A stretch of 52,072 bases of DNA from Streptomyces sp. T39 (GTDB lineage: Bacteria; Actinomycetota; Actinomycetes; Streptomycetales; Streptomycetaceae), in assembly GCF_008042045.1 (NCBI RefSeq), contig NZ_RDBP01000012.1, positions 2,588,817 through 2,640,888 on the forward strand. The letters run 5' to 3'. The position numbers and the translations under genes are program-made. The stretch's first letter is position 1; every line of letters starts with the position of its first letter. This document shows, piece by piece, positions 41,269 through 50,665 of this stretch. The notes beneath the pieces were generated by a model. That model searched no databases and was not told where the DNA came from. It saw nothing but the letters and a program-made list of their open reading frames with translations.

Positions 41269-43620
41269 ATGGACAACGACAGCTTCGGCGAATCCGCCGG
41301 ACACGGGCGGCCGCCGCGCGACGCCATCAAGCAGGCCGTGCCGTCCGCCCCGGCGCCCGTGCGCACGGTCCAGCTCGTCACCGGCGACTACCTGCTCACC
41401 GTCAACCCCGTCGACGGCAGCGAGATCGAGCTCTGCCCGCCCCTGCAGACGCCCGCCCGGCCGGTCCGGCACACCGCCGCCGAGCGCGCCGAGGTGGCCC
41501 GGGCGGGTCTGCCGCCCGTCCCCGCCGGACCCGCCGCGCCGCGGCTGCCGCTGCTGGAACGCGACGAGCCGCGCGAGCGCCTCGTCCGGCTGATCGGGCA
41601 GGGCCGCTCCGTCCGCCTCACCGGTCCCGCGGGATCGGGACGCACCGCGCTCCTCGACGCCGTTGCGGAGGAGTGCGCGGACGTGGCCCCCGACGGGGTC
41701 GTCCGTCTCAACGGTCTGAACCGCACTCCGGGCGAACTCCTCCAGGAGCTGTTCGCGACGGTCTTCTCCGCCCCCGGGCAGCGCCCCGACCGGAACGCCC
41801 TCGCGGGCTTCGTCCGCGACATCGGTGCCGTCGTGATCCTCGACGACCTGGAGTTCGGCGGCGCCGCGCTCGACGAACTCCTCGACGCCGCGCCCGAATG
41901 CGCCTTCCTGCTCGCCGCCACGCCCGAGGTGGCCGCGCCCTCCGCCGACTCGCCCCTGGAGGAGGTCTTCCTCGGCGGCCTCGGCCGGGCCACCGCGCTG
42001 GAACTGCTGCGCCAGGTCGTGGGCAGGGCGCTGACCGAGGAGGAGGCCAACTGGGCGGGAGACCTCTGGTTCGAGTCCGAGGGCCTGCCGCTGCGCTTCG
42101 TGCAGGCCGGTGCGCTGCTGCGCCAGTGCGACGACCTGCGCGGCGACCCGGAGGCGTTCGAGGACTTCGCCCCGTTCGACGCCGCGCAGGGCCGGGACGT
42201 GCCGCTGCCGACCCTGGGGGAGGGGGCGGCACCCGCTCCGCTGCTCGCGTCCCGCCTCAGCGAATCGGCCCGCGCCACCCTGCGCTTCGCCGTCGCGCTC
42301 GGCGGCGAGGTGCCGCACCAGGCCCATCTGCCCGCCCTGGTGGGCGACACCCACGCGGACGCGGCTCTCGGCGAACTCATGGCCTGCGGCCTGCTCTCGC
42401 CCGCCGGTCCGCGCTACCGCCTCGCCGCCGGAGTCCTCGCGCAGCTGAGGGAGAAGGGTTACGACGAGGGCGCCGCCGGTCATGCCCACACCGCGGCCCA
42501 GCACTACACCTGGTGGGCCGGCCACCCGTCGGTCACGCCCGAGCGGGCCGTCGCCGAGGCCGACGCGCTGCTGGCGTCGCTCGCGGGCCTGGTGCCCGCC
42601 GGCGACGCCGGGTACGCCAGCACGGCCGTGCTCCTCGCACGCAGCGCCGCACCGGCCTTCGCCGCCGGACGGCACTGGGGCGCCTGGGAGCGGGCCCTGC
42701 GGAGCGGCTCGGAGGCCGCCAGGATCGCGGGCGAGGTCGCCGAAGACGCCTACTTCCACCACGAGTTGGGCGTCCTCGCCCTGTGCACGGGCAACCTGGA
42801 CAGGGCCAGGGCGGAGCTGGAGGCCTCCATAGGCATGCGCGGGGCCCTCGCCGACAGGAACGGCACGGTCGCGGGACGCCGGACGCTGGCGCTCGTCGAG
42901 GACCGTACGCAGGGACTCGCGCCGAAGCCCGAGACGCTGACCACGCGCCCGGAGGGGCCGCAGTCGCCGCCCCGCGGCGTCCCGCTCGCCCTGGCGTCCG
43001 GGGCCGCGACCGCCCGGCTGCCCCGGACCGGTGGCGACGACGCCTCGCCGGTGACGCAGGCCCTCGCCACCGGGGCGCCGGACCGGGCGCCCGCGCGCCG
43101 CTTCGGCGTCCTGGGCGGCACCAGGCGGAACCTGGTCGCCGTCGGCGCGGGCGCCGTCCTGGCGGTCGTCCTCGGCACCGTCGTCACCCTCGGGGCGACC
43201 TCCGGCGCCGAGGAGCCGCCCGCGGAGGGCGTCAGGAACGGCCAGCAGACCGACGACGGGATCGACGACTGGGGCACGGACGAGCCCGCCCCGGCCGGCG
43301 AGCCCTCCGCCACCCCCGACGGCAAGGGGAGCACCGGGCCGTCGCCCTCGGCGTCCCCGGGCACGGCCACGCCGTCCCCGGGCGCGAGCGCGACGAGCAC
43401 CGGCCCCGCGCCCTCCACGAGCTCGTCCCGCCCGGCGACCCCGTCCAGGACCAGCCGGCCGCCCACGGCGCCCACCTCCGGGCCCGCCCCGTCGTCGCCG
43501 ACGAACTCGCCGAGCCCGTCGGCGAGCAACCCCTCGCTGCCGCCGTCGCCGACCACGACCCCCACCGGGGGCACGACGTCGGCGGACGGATCGCCGACCA
43601 CCCCCCTCGACCCGGCCTGA
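41269..43620 (+). CDS. Large NTPase with C-terminal membrane anchor
   Basis: This 783-residue protein has a P-loop NTPase domain, possibly of the STAND/AAA type. Walker A is LTGPAGSGRTALLDA (about 119-133) and Walker B is VVILDDLEFGG. A winged-helix-like region follows, then a helical part with tetratricopeptide-like features (ELGVLALCTGNLDRARAELE). Near residue 620 is one membrane helix (VAVGAGAVLAVVLGTVVTLG), then a tail of about 140 residues made almost entirely of Pro, Ser, Thr, Gly and Ala, which should lie outside the membrane. The ATG start has GGGGG upstream. The place next to a STAS protein is the same in S. coelicolor as I remember it. Signalling between cytoplasm and wall is a guess. 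Confidence 0.8.
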   Translation: MDNDSFGESAGHGRPPRDAIKQAVPSAPAPVRTVQLVTGDYLLTVNPVDGSEIELCPPLQTPARPVRHTAAERAEVARAGLPPVPAGPAAPRLPLLERDEPRERLVRLIGQGRSVRLTGPAGSGRTALLDAVAEECADVAPDGVVRLNGLNRTPGELLQELFATVFSAPGQRPDRNALAGFVRDIGAVVILDDLEFGGAALDELLDAAPECAFLLAATPEVAAPSADSPLEEVFLGGLGRATALELLRQVVGRALTEEEANWAGDLWFESEGLPLRFVQAGALLRQCDDLRGDPEAFEDFAPFDAAQGRDVPLPTLGEGAAPAPLLASRLSESARATLRFAVALGGEVPHQAHLPALVGDTHADAALGELMACGLLSPAGPRYRLAAGVLAQLREKGYDEGAAGHAHTAAQHYTWWAGHPSVTPERAVAEADALLASLAGLVPAGDAGYASTAVLLARSAAPAFAAGRHWGAWERALRSGSEAARIAGEVAEDAYFHHELGVLALCTGNLDRARAELEASIGMRGALADRNGTVAGRRTLALVEDRTQGLAPKPETLTTRPEGPQSPPRGVPLALASGAATARLPRTGGDDASPVTQALATGAPDRAPARRFGVLGGTRRNLVAVGAGAVLAVVLGTVVTLGATSGAEEPPAEGVRNGQQTDDGIDDWGTDEPAPAGEPSATPDGKGSTGPSPSASPGTATPSPGASATSTGPAPSTSSSRPATPSRTSRPPTAPTSGPAPSSPTNSPSPSASNPSLPPSPTTTPTGGTTSADGSPTTPLDPA

Positions 43621-43627
43621 ACGCCGT

Positions 43628-43657
43628 GACCGCGCGGCCGAGGACGGCCGCGCGGTC
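43628..43657. terminator. Terminator between the NTPase gene and nucS
   Basis: GACCGCGCGGCCG and CGGCCGCGCGGTC form a perfect 13-bp stem around AGGA, seven bases after the NTPase stop and facing the convergent nucS. Confidence 0.8.
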
Positions 43658-43695
43658 GGGGAGAGGGGTCCGCGCGCAGGCGCACGGGGGTGGGA

Positions 43696-44358
43696 TCAGA
43701 AGAGGCGGAGCTTGTCGTCCTCGATGCCGCGCAGGGCGTCGTAGTCGAGAACCACGCAGCCGATGCCGCGGTCGGTGGCCAGCACGCGCGCCTGCGGCTT
43801 GATCTCCTGGGCCGCGAAGACGCCCTTGACCGGCGCCAGATGCGGGTCGCGGTTGAGCAGCTCCAGGTAGCGGGTCAGCTGCTCGACGCCGTCGATCTCG
43901 CCGCGGCGCTTGATCTCCACCGCCACCGTCGCCCCGTCGGCGTCCCGGCACAGGATGTCCACCGGGCCGATGGCCGTCGGGTACTCGCGGCGGATCAGGC
44001 TGTATCCGGCGCCGAGTGTCTCGATCCGGTCGGCCAGCAGCTCCTGCAGGTGTGCTTCCACGCCGTCCTTGATGAGACCGGGGTCCACCCCCAGCTCGTG
44101 GGAGGAGTCGTGGAGGACCTCTTCCATCGTGATGATCAGTTTCTCGCCCGCTTTGTTCACCACGGTCCACACGCTGTCGTCACCCTCCTTCAACGTGCAG
44201 GGCGGCGACATCCAGTTCAGTGGTTTGTACGCCCTGTCGTCGGCGTGGATGGACACACTGCCGTCGGCCTTGACCAGGATCAATCGGGGGGCGGACGGCA
44301 GATGGGCGGTGAGCCGGCCCGCGTAGTCCACGGAGCAGCGGGCGATGACGAGACGCAT
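43696..44358 (-). CDS. nucS: Mismatch-specific endonuclease NucS (EndoMS)
   Basis: This 220-residue nuclease cuts both strands at mismatches and is the mismatch-repair system of Actinobacteria, which lack MutS/MutL. The N-terminal dimerisation domain includes [16 protein letters not shown]. The PD-(D/E)xK catalytic core has [12 protein letters not shown] and [12 protein letters not shown], giving the Asp, Glu and Lys. The C-terminus [14 protein letters not shown] fits the usual beta-clamp-interacting tail. The ATG at 44358 gives the family length; in-frame sequence upstream is non-conserved. Confidence 0.95.
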   Translation of the reverse strand: MRLVIARCSVDYAGRLTAHLPSAPRLILVKADGSVSIHADDRAYKPLNWMSPPCTLKEGDDSVWTVVNKAGEKLIITMEEVLHDSSHELGVDPGLIKDGVEAHLQELLADRIETLGAGYSLIRREYPTAIGPVDILCRDADGATVAVEIKRRGEIDGVEQLTRYLELLNRDPHLAPVKGVFAAQEIKPQARVLATDRGIGCVVLDYDALRGIEDDKLRLF

Positions 44359-44599
44359 GGTCGGCAACGCTACTCGACAGCCGCCTCGGCGCGCGATTCG
44401 CCCCGGAAGCCCCCTTCTTATTTGGCCGGTTGTGCTCCCAATCTCCTGGTGCGACCAAGACAGCGCACTTACCGTGTAAGCGGGAGGTCGCCGGTCGTGC
44501 ACGCTGCGTCGTCTTACATCTTTGGTATGCCGTCGTTTCGCCCGCTTTCTCCCTCCATGCCCGTAAGACCCCTTCTTGGGGGTCGCGAGAGGAGAACCC

Positions 44600-44992
44600 A
44601 TGTCGCTCGACGTCTCACCGGCTCTGTTGGAACAGGCCGAGCGAGGCGAGGTCGACGAAGCAGCCTTCGTCGACTGCGTCCGGACCTCCCTGCCCTTCGC
44701 ATGGGAGATGATCAGTTCTCTGGTGGCTCAGCTGGAGGTGGACGGCGGCGACTTCGCCGACAACCAGACGCCTCCGCCCGACGAGCAGGCACGTGGTCAG
44801 CTGCTGCGCGCACTCGCGAGTGACGCGATTCGCGGTGCGCTCCAGCGGCACTTCGGTGTGCGTCTCGCATTCCAGAACTGCCACCGCGTCGCGGTGTTCC
44901 CGCTGGACTCCTCGGCGGACGAGCGGCTCGCCCGCTTCACCTCCGTACGGGGCCAGCTGCTCAACCAGTCTCCCGAACTGCGCGACTGCTAG
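44600..44992 (+). CDS. SCO5389 family protein
   Basis: This 130-residue soluble protein starts [20 protein letters not shown] and is mostly helical with many acidic residues. It matches the small streptomycete family named after SCO5389, whose function is not known. It lies next to nucS in a divergent arrangement, as in S. coelicolor. The ATG start has GAGGAGA upstream. No catalytic motif or membrane helix is visible. Confidence 0.85.
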   Translation: MSLDVSPALLEQAERGEVDEAAFVDCVRTSLPFAWEMISSLVAQLEVDGGDFADNQTPPPDEQARGQLLRALASDAIRGALQRHFGVRLAFQNCHRVAVFPLDSSADERLARFTSVRGQLLNQSPELRDC

Positions 44993-45143
44993 GGCCTTTC
45001 GTTCGGATCAGGGCGGATCGGCGAGTGACGTCGCCCCGGTCCGGACGAGGAGCCCCGGTCGTCGTGGCCGCTTCCGCATCCGCGCAGGATGTCGGAGCGG
45101 TGGCACCGCCTGTGGCACCTCGCACGACTCCCGGCCGGGGCGA

Positions 45144-45161
45144 CGGGCCCGGCCGGGCCCG
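45144..45161. terminator. 18-bp palindrome between convergent genes
   Basis: CGGGCCCGGCCGGGCCCG is perfectly self-complementary. It lies between the SCO5389-family gene and the convergent luciferase-like gene and may serve as a terminator, although a hairpin would need to open the centre as a loop. Confidence 0.4.
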
Positions 45162-45177
45162 CACCGGGGCGTCCGGC

Positions 45178-46209
45178 TCACAGGAGCCGGGGCAGCACCT
45201 CGGTCCCGAGACGGCGTACGTTCTCCTCGGTGGCCGCGAGGTCGCCGGACCCCTCCGCGAGGAGGGCGAAGCGGGTGATGCCGGTGCGCTCGGCCGTTGC
45301 GGCGAGCCGGTCCGCCGCGAGCCGCGGTGGTCCCACGGGGTGCAGCGAGCAGAGCATCTCCGTGTAGGCGACGGGGTCGCGCATCGCGCGGTGCCGGCCG
45401 TCCACGGTGACATGCGCGTCGAGACCGAGCTTCAGCCAGCCCGGCATCGCCTTGACCAGGGTCTCCCGCGCCTCGGCCGCGCCGTCGGCGATCTGGGCCA
45501 CTCCGGCCGACACATGCTCCGCCCCCGCGACCTCCTCGGGCGGGCGGCCCGCCGCGAGCGCGTGGCGGCGCCAGAGGCCGACCATCGCGGCCTTGTCCTC
45601 GTCGCCGCAGTGCATGCCCAGCAGCATCGGCAGCCCCCGTTCCGCGGCCAGCTCCACACTCTTCGGGGACGTGCAGGCGACGACCACCTCGGGCCCCGTG
45701 TCCGGGCCGTCGATCCGTTCGGCGGGGCGCGGGACGACGTCGACCTCCCGGAACGCGTACCGCTCGCCGTCGGCCCCGACACGCGCCTCGCGCAACCACC
45801 GGAGCAGCAGATCGAGCGATTCCCGGAACCCGTGTTCGTACGCGGCGAGGCCGGCGCCGAAGACCTCCAGATCGACCCAGGGGCCGCCGCGCCCCACACC
45901 GAGCGTGAATCTGCCGCCCGAGGTCAGGTGGAGCAGTGCGGTCTGCTCGCCGAGCGCCACCGGGTGCGCGGTCGGCAGCACGCTCACCGCCGTGCCGACG
46001 TGGATCCGGCGTGTGCGGCCCAGCAGCAGGGCCGCGAGCGTCACGGCGGACGGGCAGACCCCGTACGGTACGAAGTGGTGTTCCGCCAGCCAGACGGAGT
46101 CCAGCCCGGACTCCTCGGCCACCTCGGCGGACCGCACCGCGCGGTGCAGTGCCTCCCCCTGTCCCTGACCGGGGAACTGGGCCGCCAGTACGAAAGTGCC
46201 AACGCGCAT
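45178..46209 (-). CDS. Luciferase-like (LLM class) flavin-dependent oxidoreductase
   Basis: This 343-residue protein has the bacterial luciferase fold, a TIM barrel that uses FMN or F420. Family marks are SGLDSVWLAEHHFVPYG, IHVGTAVSVLPTAHPVALGE and SGGRFTLGVGRGGPWVDLEVF. Either cofactor fits; the sequence does not decide. GGAGG lies nine bases before the chosen ATG. An in-frame TTG at 46215 lies closer and would add two residues. The substrate is unknown. Confidence 0.9.
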   Translation of the reverse strand: MRVGTFVLAAQFPGQGQGEALHRAVRSAEVAEESGLDSVWLAEHHFVPYGVCPSAVTLAALLLGRTRRIHVGTAVSVLPTAHPVALGEQTALLHLTSGGRFTLGVGRGGPWVDLEVFGAGLAAYEHGFRESLDLLLRWLREARVGADGERYAFREVDVVPRPAERIDGPDTGPEVVVACTSPKSVELAAERGLPMLLGMHCGDEDKAAMVGLWRRHALAAGRPPEEVAGAEHVSAGVAQIADGAAEARETLVKAMPGWLKLGLDAHVTVDGRHRAMRDPVAYTEMLCSLHPVGPPRLAADRLAATAERTGITRFALLAEGSGDLAATEENVRRLGTEVLPRLL

Positions 46210-46422
46210 CGCCAATTGCCTCCTTGCGGCCGACGCGTCTCCCCCTCGACGGCATCAACGCATGACACGTGCCAAAGGCACGGGCGGGCGGGAAGTTGTT
46301 GCGATTTTCCGCTAACCGGAGCCGTCGGCCCGGCCGCCGTGGGGCCGGAGGCGACGAGTGCCCCGTATCCGGGCGCTTACGCTGGAGGACGACCGTCCGG
46401 CCGACATCCATGAGGTGAACCC

Positions 46423-46752
46423 GTGTCCCCGCGCCGCAACCGCCCCCGTGGCGGCGACAACCCGACCGATCGAGGCGACGAGGTCGGCAGCCGGTACGGC
46501 GGCTTCGGACGCAGCGAGTCCTGGCAGGGAGAGGACTGGTCGGTGCGGCACGTCGCCGGGGCGAGTGCGGCGGGCAAGTCGTACCGCTGCCCCGGCTGCG
46601 ACCAGGAGATCCCGTCCGCCGTCCCGCACGTGGTGGCCTGGCCCGAGCACGGCGGCGTGGACGACCGGCGCCACTGGCACAAGGCCTGCTGGAACGCGAA
46701 GGACCGCCGCACCACGAAGGTGCAGCGGTCCCGGAACGCGCCGCGGCACTGA
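46423..46752 (+). CDS. Small protein with a probable zinc site
   Basis: This 109-residue protein has a basic, Arg-rich N-terminus and C-terminus around a compact core with CPGC, HVVAWPEH, RRHWHKACW. The two Cys of the CxxC and the later His/Cys residues could bind one zinc ion. The motif HWHKACW is reminiscent of small HNH-like or treble-clef folds, but no nuclease motif is complete. The GTG start has GAGGTG upstream. A similar gene is found next to this ABC region in other streptomycetes as I recall. Function unknown; nucleic acid binding is a guess from charge. Confidence 0.75.
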   Translation: MSPRRNRPRGGDNPTDRGDEVGSRYGGFGRSESWQGEDWSVRHVAGASAAGKSYRCPGCDQEIPSAVPHVVAWPEHGGVDDRRHWHKACWNAKDRRTTKVQRSRNAPRH

Positions 46753-46771
46753 GCCCGCCGCGAGGCCGTCC

Positions 46772-47605
46772 TCAGACGTCGCGGCTGTTCATCACCGCGA
46801 AGGCTCCGCCCAGCGAGACGGCGGCGAGGCCCACCATGATCGCGACCGGCGTCCAGCCCAGCGGACCCGACGAGCCGCCCGACGCGGCCTCGCCGTAGAT
46901 GCCGATGAGCTGACTCGGGATCGCGTACTCCAGCAGGAACTGCTGCAGGTCCGCGAGGTTCTCGGAGAACATGAACATCGCGGCGACCAGCGGCATCAGG
47001 ATGACGCCGATCATGGTCGTGATCGCGCCCGCCGAGTGCCGGATCATGCCGCCCACACCGAGCGAGACCAGACCGAGCGCCCCGACGAACAGACCGACCC
47101 CCACGGTGGCCCGCAGCCACTCGTCGCCCTTCGGCTCGGAGGCGTCGACCATCGCGTGCTGCATGAGCGCGACGAGGGTGGCCACCACGGTGGTGATCAC
47201 GAAGACCAGCAGGAAGAAGACGACGGCCTTGGCCGCCAGCACCCGGCCGCGGCTCGGGCAGGCCGTCAGCGTCGTACGGATCATGCCGGTGCCGTACTCG
47301 GACGTGATGGTGAGCACGCCGAGGGTCACCACGCAGATCGAGCCCGGCAGCAGGCCGAAGAAGCCCAGCGCGAGCGCGGACTCCTCGCCCATGCCGGCGG
47401 ACTCGCCCGCCGCGGCGAGGAGCGCGGCGACACCGAGCCCGATGCCGATCATGAGCAGGATCATCACGCCCAGCGTCCACATGGTGGAGCGCACCGAACG
47501 GATCTTCGTCCACTCGGAGGTGAGGGCGTCGCCGAGGTGCGCACCGCGGATCGGGATGGGCGAGGAGTACGCGGGAGCGCCCGGCTGCTGGTAGGAGGTG
47601 GTCAT
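46772..47605 (-). CDS. ABC transporter permease (first paralogue)
   Basis: This 277-residue protein has six predicted helices of the ABC-2 type. After a Pro-rich start come TSEWTKIRSVRSTMWTLGVM, TITSEYGTGMIRTTLTACP and RVLAAKAVVFFLLVFVITTVV. It overlaps the stop of its ATPase gene by four bases. It closely resembles the permease at 48902 in its SEWTKIR and EYGTGMIRTTL/EYSSGMIRTSL motifs, which shows that the transporter pair was duplicated. Substrate unknown. Confidence 0.88.
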   Translation of the reverse strand: MTTSYQQPGAPAYSSPIPIRGAHLGDALTSEWTKIRSVRSTMWTLGVMILLMIGIGLGVAALLAAAGESAGMGEESALALGFFGLLPGSICVVTLGVLTITSEYGTGMIRTTLTACPSRGRVLAAKAVVFFLLVFVITTVVATLVALMQHAMVDASEPKGDEWLRATVGVGLFVGALGLVSLGVGGMIRHSAGAITTMIGVILMPLVAAMFMFSENLADLQQFLLEYAIPSQLIGIYGEAASGGSSGPLGWTPVAIMVGLAAVSLGGAFAVMNSRDV

Positions 47606-48762
47606 CGGGCGTCCTCGGGCTTGGTCAGGTCGGCGGGCGCGGCGGCCGGGGCCGCCGGGGGAGCGGTGGGCGGCACGGCGGGCGCCTGGGGCGCCGGCTG
47701 CGCCGGGGCGCCGGGCACCGGCGCCGCGTACGGGTTCTGGCCGGGCGCCGGCGGGGCGTACCACCCCTGCTGCGGCACGTCGGGGATCTGCTGCGGCGGC
47801 ACCCAGCCCACCGGCGGCTGCTGCATGAGCCCCGCCTTCTGGTCGTCCGTGGAGCGGTAGTCGACGGCGCCCTGCGTCATCCGCATGTACGCCTCCTCCA
47901 GCGACGCCTGGTGCGGCGACAGCTCCCACAGCCGGACGCCGGCCTCGTGCGCCGCGTCGCTGATGCGCGGCAGGGCGAGCCCGGTCACCCGCAGCGCCCC
48001 GTCGGCCTCGGGCATGACCTGCCCGCCGGCCTCGGTCAGCACCGCCGACAGCTTCTCGCGCTGCTGCGGCTCCGTCTGCGGGGTGCGCACCCGCGCGAAG
48101 TCGGCCGAGTTGTGCGAGATGAAGTCCTTGACGCTCATGTCCGCCATCAGCTGGCCGCGGCCGATGACGATCAGGTGGTCCGCGGTGAGCGCCATCTCGC
48201 TCATGAGGTGCGAGGAGACGAAGACGGTGCGGCCCTCGGCGGCCAGCTGCTTCATCAGGTTGCGCACCCAGAGGATGCCCTCGGGGTCGAGGCCGTTGAC
48301 GGGCTCGTCGAAGAGCAGCACCTGCGGGTCGCCGAGCAGCGCGGCGGCGATGCCCAGCCGCTGGCCCATGCCGAGCGAGAAGCCGCCCGAGCGGCGCTTG
48401 GCGACGTCCTGGAGCCCGACGACGCCGAGCACCTCGTCGACCCGGCGTGCCGGGATGCCGGACAGCTGCGCGAGCGACAGCAGGTGGTTGCGGGCGCTGC
48501 GTCCGCCGTGGACGGCCTTGGCGTCCAGCAGCGCGCCGACCTGCCGGGGGGCGTTGGGCAGCTGGCGGTACGGCCGTCCGCTGATGGTGACCTGGCCCGA
48601 GGTCGGGCGGTCCAGGCCGAGGATCATGCGCATGGTGGTGGACTTGCCGGCGCCGTTGGGTCCGAGAAAGCCGGTCACGGCGCCGGGCCGCACCTGGAAG
48701 GAAAGGTTGTACACGGCCGTCTTGGCGCCGTAGCGCTTCGTCAGGCCGACTGCCTCGATCAT
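47602..48762 (-). CDS. ABC transporter ATPase with Pro-rich C-terminal tail
   Basis: This 386-residue ATPase has Walker A GPNGAGKST, the signature region FSLGMGQRLGIAAAL, and Walker B VLLFDEPVNGLDPEG. After the nucleotide-binding domain and a short C-terminal domain comes a tail of about 75 residues rich in Pro, Ala and Gln (PPQQIPDVPQQGWYAPP and onward), absent from the paralogue at 49685. It is translationally coupled to its permease. The tail may bind a partner or the membrane; nothing proves this. Confidence 0.92.
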   Translation of the reverse strand: MIEAVGLTKRYGAKTAVYNLSFQVRPGAVTGFLGPNGAGKSTTMRMILGLDRPTSGQVTISGRPYRQLPNAPRQVGALLDAKAVHGGRSARNHLLSLAQLSGIPARRVDEVLGVVGLQDVAKRRSGGFSLGMGQRLGIAAALLGDPQVLLFDEPVNGLDPEGILWVRNLMKQLAAEGRTVFVSSHLMSEMALTADHLIVIGRGQLMADMSVKDFISHNSADFARVRTPQTEPQQREKLSAVLTEAGGQVMPEADGALRVTGLALPRISDAAHEAGVRLWELSPHQASLEEAYMRMTQGAVDYRSTDDQKAGLMQQPPVGWVPPQQIPDVPQQGWYAPPAPGQNPYAAPVPGAPAQPAPQAPAVPPTAPPAAPAAAPADLTKPEDAR

Positions 48763-48901
48763 TTCTCCAGCCCCATCGACTGTCGGGTCGTCGGGGCCCA
48801 GGCCGTGCTGTGCCGTACGCCCCCGTAAGAGTTAGGAGGATATCCGGGCCTTGACGGTTCCGGCCAAGACGTGTCGCCGGATCCGCCCGGTGCCGTGTGT
48901 C

Positions 48902-49681
48902 TCAGGCGTCGCGCTTCTTGAGGACCAGGTAGCCGCCGACGAGCGCGGCCGCCACCCAGACGAGCATGATGCCGAGCCCTCCCCAGGGCCCGTACGGTGC
49001 CTCGTCGCTGTTCAGGGCGTTGGGCACGACCTGCATGATCTTGGCGCCGGCCTGGTCGGGGAAGTACTGCGCCACGTCCTTGGCGCCCGGGACGGCGCTG
49101 AGGATCTGCGAGACCAGGAAGAAGAACGGCATCAGGATGCCGAGCGACAGCATCGAGCTGCGCAGCATCGCCGCGACGCCCATCGAGAAGACCGCGATCA
49201 GGCCCATGTACAGGCCGCCGCCGACCACCGCCCGCAGGACGTTCTCCTCGCCGATGGAGGTGCGGTGCGTGCCCAGCAGGGCCTGGCCCACGAAGAAGGT
49301 CAGGAAGCTGGTGACCAGGCCGATCACCAGCGCCAGCAGCCCGGCCACCGCGATCTTGCTGAAGAGGAACGTGGCCCGCTGCGGCACGGCCGCGAGCGAG
49401 GTGCGGATCATGCCGGAGCTGTACTCGGTGCCGACGACCAGGACGCCGAAGACGACCATGGCCAGCTGGCCGAGGATCATCCCCGAGAAGCTGATCAGGG
49501 TCGGGTCGAAGGTGAGCCGCTCGGCCTCGGAGAGGTCGTCGAAGGTCGAGTTCATCAGGGCGCTGAGGGCCGCGCCCATGGCCAGGGTCACGGCGAACGC
49601 GCAGATCAGCGTCCAGGTCGTGGACGAGACCGTGCGGATCTTCGTCCATTCGGACGTCAGGACGGCGGGTACGGACGCCAT
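48902..49681 (-). CDS. ABC transporter permease (second paralogue)
   Basis: This 259-residue protein has six helices with TSEWTKIRTVSSTTWTL near the start, GTEYSSGMIRTSLAAVP in the cytoplasmic loop, and RATFLFSKIAVAGLLALVIG. It is three bases from its ATPase gene and pairs with it. It is a duplicate of the permease at 46772. Confidence 0.9.
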   Translation of the reverse strand: MASVPAVLTSEWTKIRTVSSTTWTLICAFAVTLAMGAALSALMNSTFDDLSEAERLTFDPTLISFSGMILGQLAMVVFGVLVVGTEYSSGMIRTSLAAVPQRATFLFSKIAVAGLLALVIGLVTSFLTFFVGQALLGTHRTSIGEENVLRAVVGGGLYMGLIAVFSMGVAAMLRSSMLSLGILMPFFFLVSQILSAVPGAKDVAQYFPDQAGAKIMQVVPNALNSDEAPYGPWGGLGIMLVWVAAALVGGYLVLKKRDA

Positions 49682-49684
49682 GGG

Positions 49685-50665
49685 TCAGGCTCCCTCGTTG
49701 CGCGGGGCCCACTGCGGGGCGGCGGGACCGGTCGGCGGGGGCGCGTCGGCGCGGTCGCCGGTGGAGTGCGCGTGGTACTCCACGGAGCCCGCCGTCATCT
49801 GCATGAAGGCCTCTTCGAGCGAGGCGCGCTGGGCGCTCAGCTCGTGCAGCACGATCCGGTGCTCGGCGGCCAGTTCACCGAGTGCCTCGGTCGTCGCGCC
49901 GTCGATCTCCAGGGTGCCGTTGCCGGACTCGACGGCGATCATGCCGGCGCCGTGCAGCACGTCGAGGAGGCGTTCGCGCTGCGGTGTGCGCAGTCGTACA
50001 TAACTGCGGGAGTTCTTGTGAATGAAATCGGCCATCGACGTGTCGGCGAGCAGCCTGCCCTGCCCGATGACGATCAAGTGGTCCGCGGTCAGGGCCATTT
50101 CGCTCATCAGATGGGACGAGACGAAGATCGTCCTGCCTTCCTGGGCGAGGGCTTTCATCAGATTGCGGATCCAGTGAATTCCCTCGGGATCCAGACCGTT
50201 CACCGGCTCGTCGAACATGAGGATCTCCGGGTCGCCGAGCAGCGCCGATGCGATTCCGAGGCGTTGGCCCATACCAAGGGAGAATCCCTTGGACTTCTTC
50301 TTCGCCACCGCGGTCAGGCCGACGACGTCGAGCACTTCCGCGACCCGGCGTGCGGGGATGCGGTTGGCCTGGGCGAGGCAGAGGAGGTTGTTGTACGCGC
50401 TGCGGCCGCCGTGCATGGCCTTCGCGTCGAGGAGCGCGCCGATGTACTTGAGCGGTTCGTCGAGGTCCCGGTAGTGCCTGCCGTCGATCCGGACCGTCCC
50501 GCGGGTGGGGTTGTCCAGATCCAGCATCATGCGCATCGTGGTCGACTTGCCCGCCCCGTTGGGGCCGAGGAATCCGGTCACCACCCCCGGGCGCACCGTG
50601 AAGGAGAGGTTGTCGACCGCGACCTTCTTGCCGAAATGTTTGGTGAGACCCTCGAGCTCGATCAT
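49685..50665 (-). CDS. ABC transporter ATPase (second paralogue)
   Basis: This 326-residue ATPase has Walker A GPNGAGKST, the signature region FSLGMGQRLGIASAL, and Walker B ILMFDEPVNGLDPEG. It shares long identical stretches with the ATPase at 47602, including SSHLMSEMALTADHLIVIG, so the two arose by duplication. The stretch from about 49985 to 50350 uses more AT-rich codons than its surroundings, unlike the first copy. The start ATG lies at the end of the conserved sequence. It probably forms a homologous exporter with the permease at 48902. Confidence 0.92.
   Translation of the reverse strand: MIELEGLTKHFGKKVAVDNLSFTVRPGVVTGFLGPNGAGKSTTMRMMLDLDNPTRGTVRIDGRHYRDLDEPLKYIGALLDAKAMHGGRSAYNNLLCLAQANRIPARRVAEVLDVVGLTAVAKKKSKGFSLGMGQRLGIASALLGDPEILMFDEPVNGLDPEGIHWIRNLMKALAQEGRTIFVSSHLMSEMALTADHLIVIGQGRLLADTSMADFIHKNSRSYVRLRTPQRERLLDVLHGAGMIAVESGNGTLEIDGATTEALGELAAEHRIVLHELSAQRASLEEAFMQMTAGSVEYHAHSTGDRADAPPPTGPAAPQWAPRNEGA

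Noticed and set aside
45025..46413. 462-residue plus-strand frame opposite the luciferase-like gene
   Set aside because: The residue composition is typical of an antisense shadow and no domain is visible.
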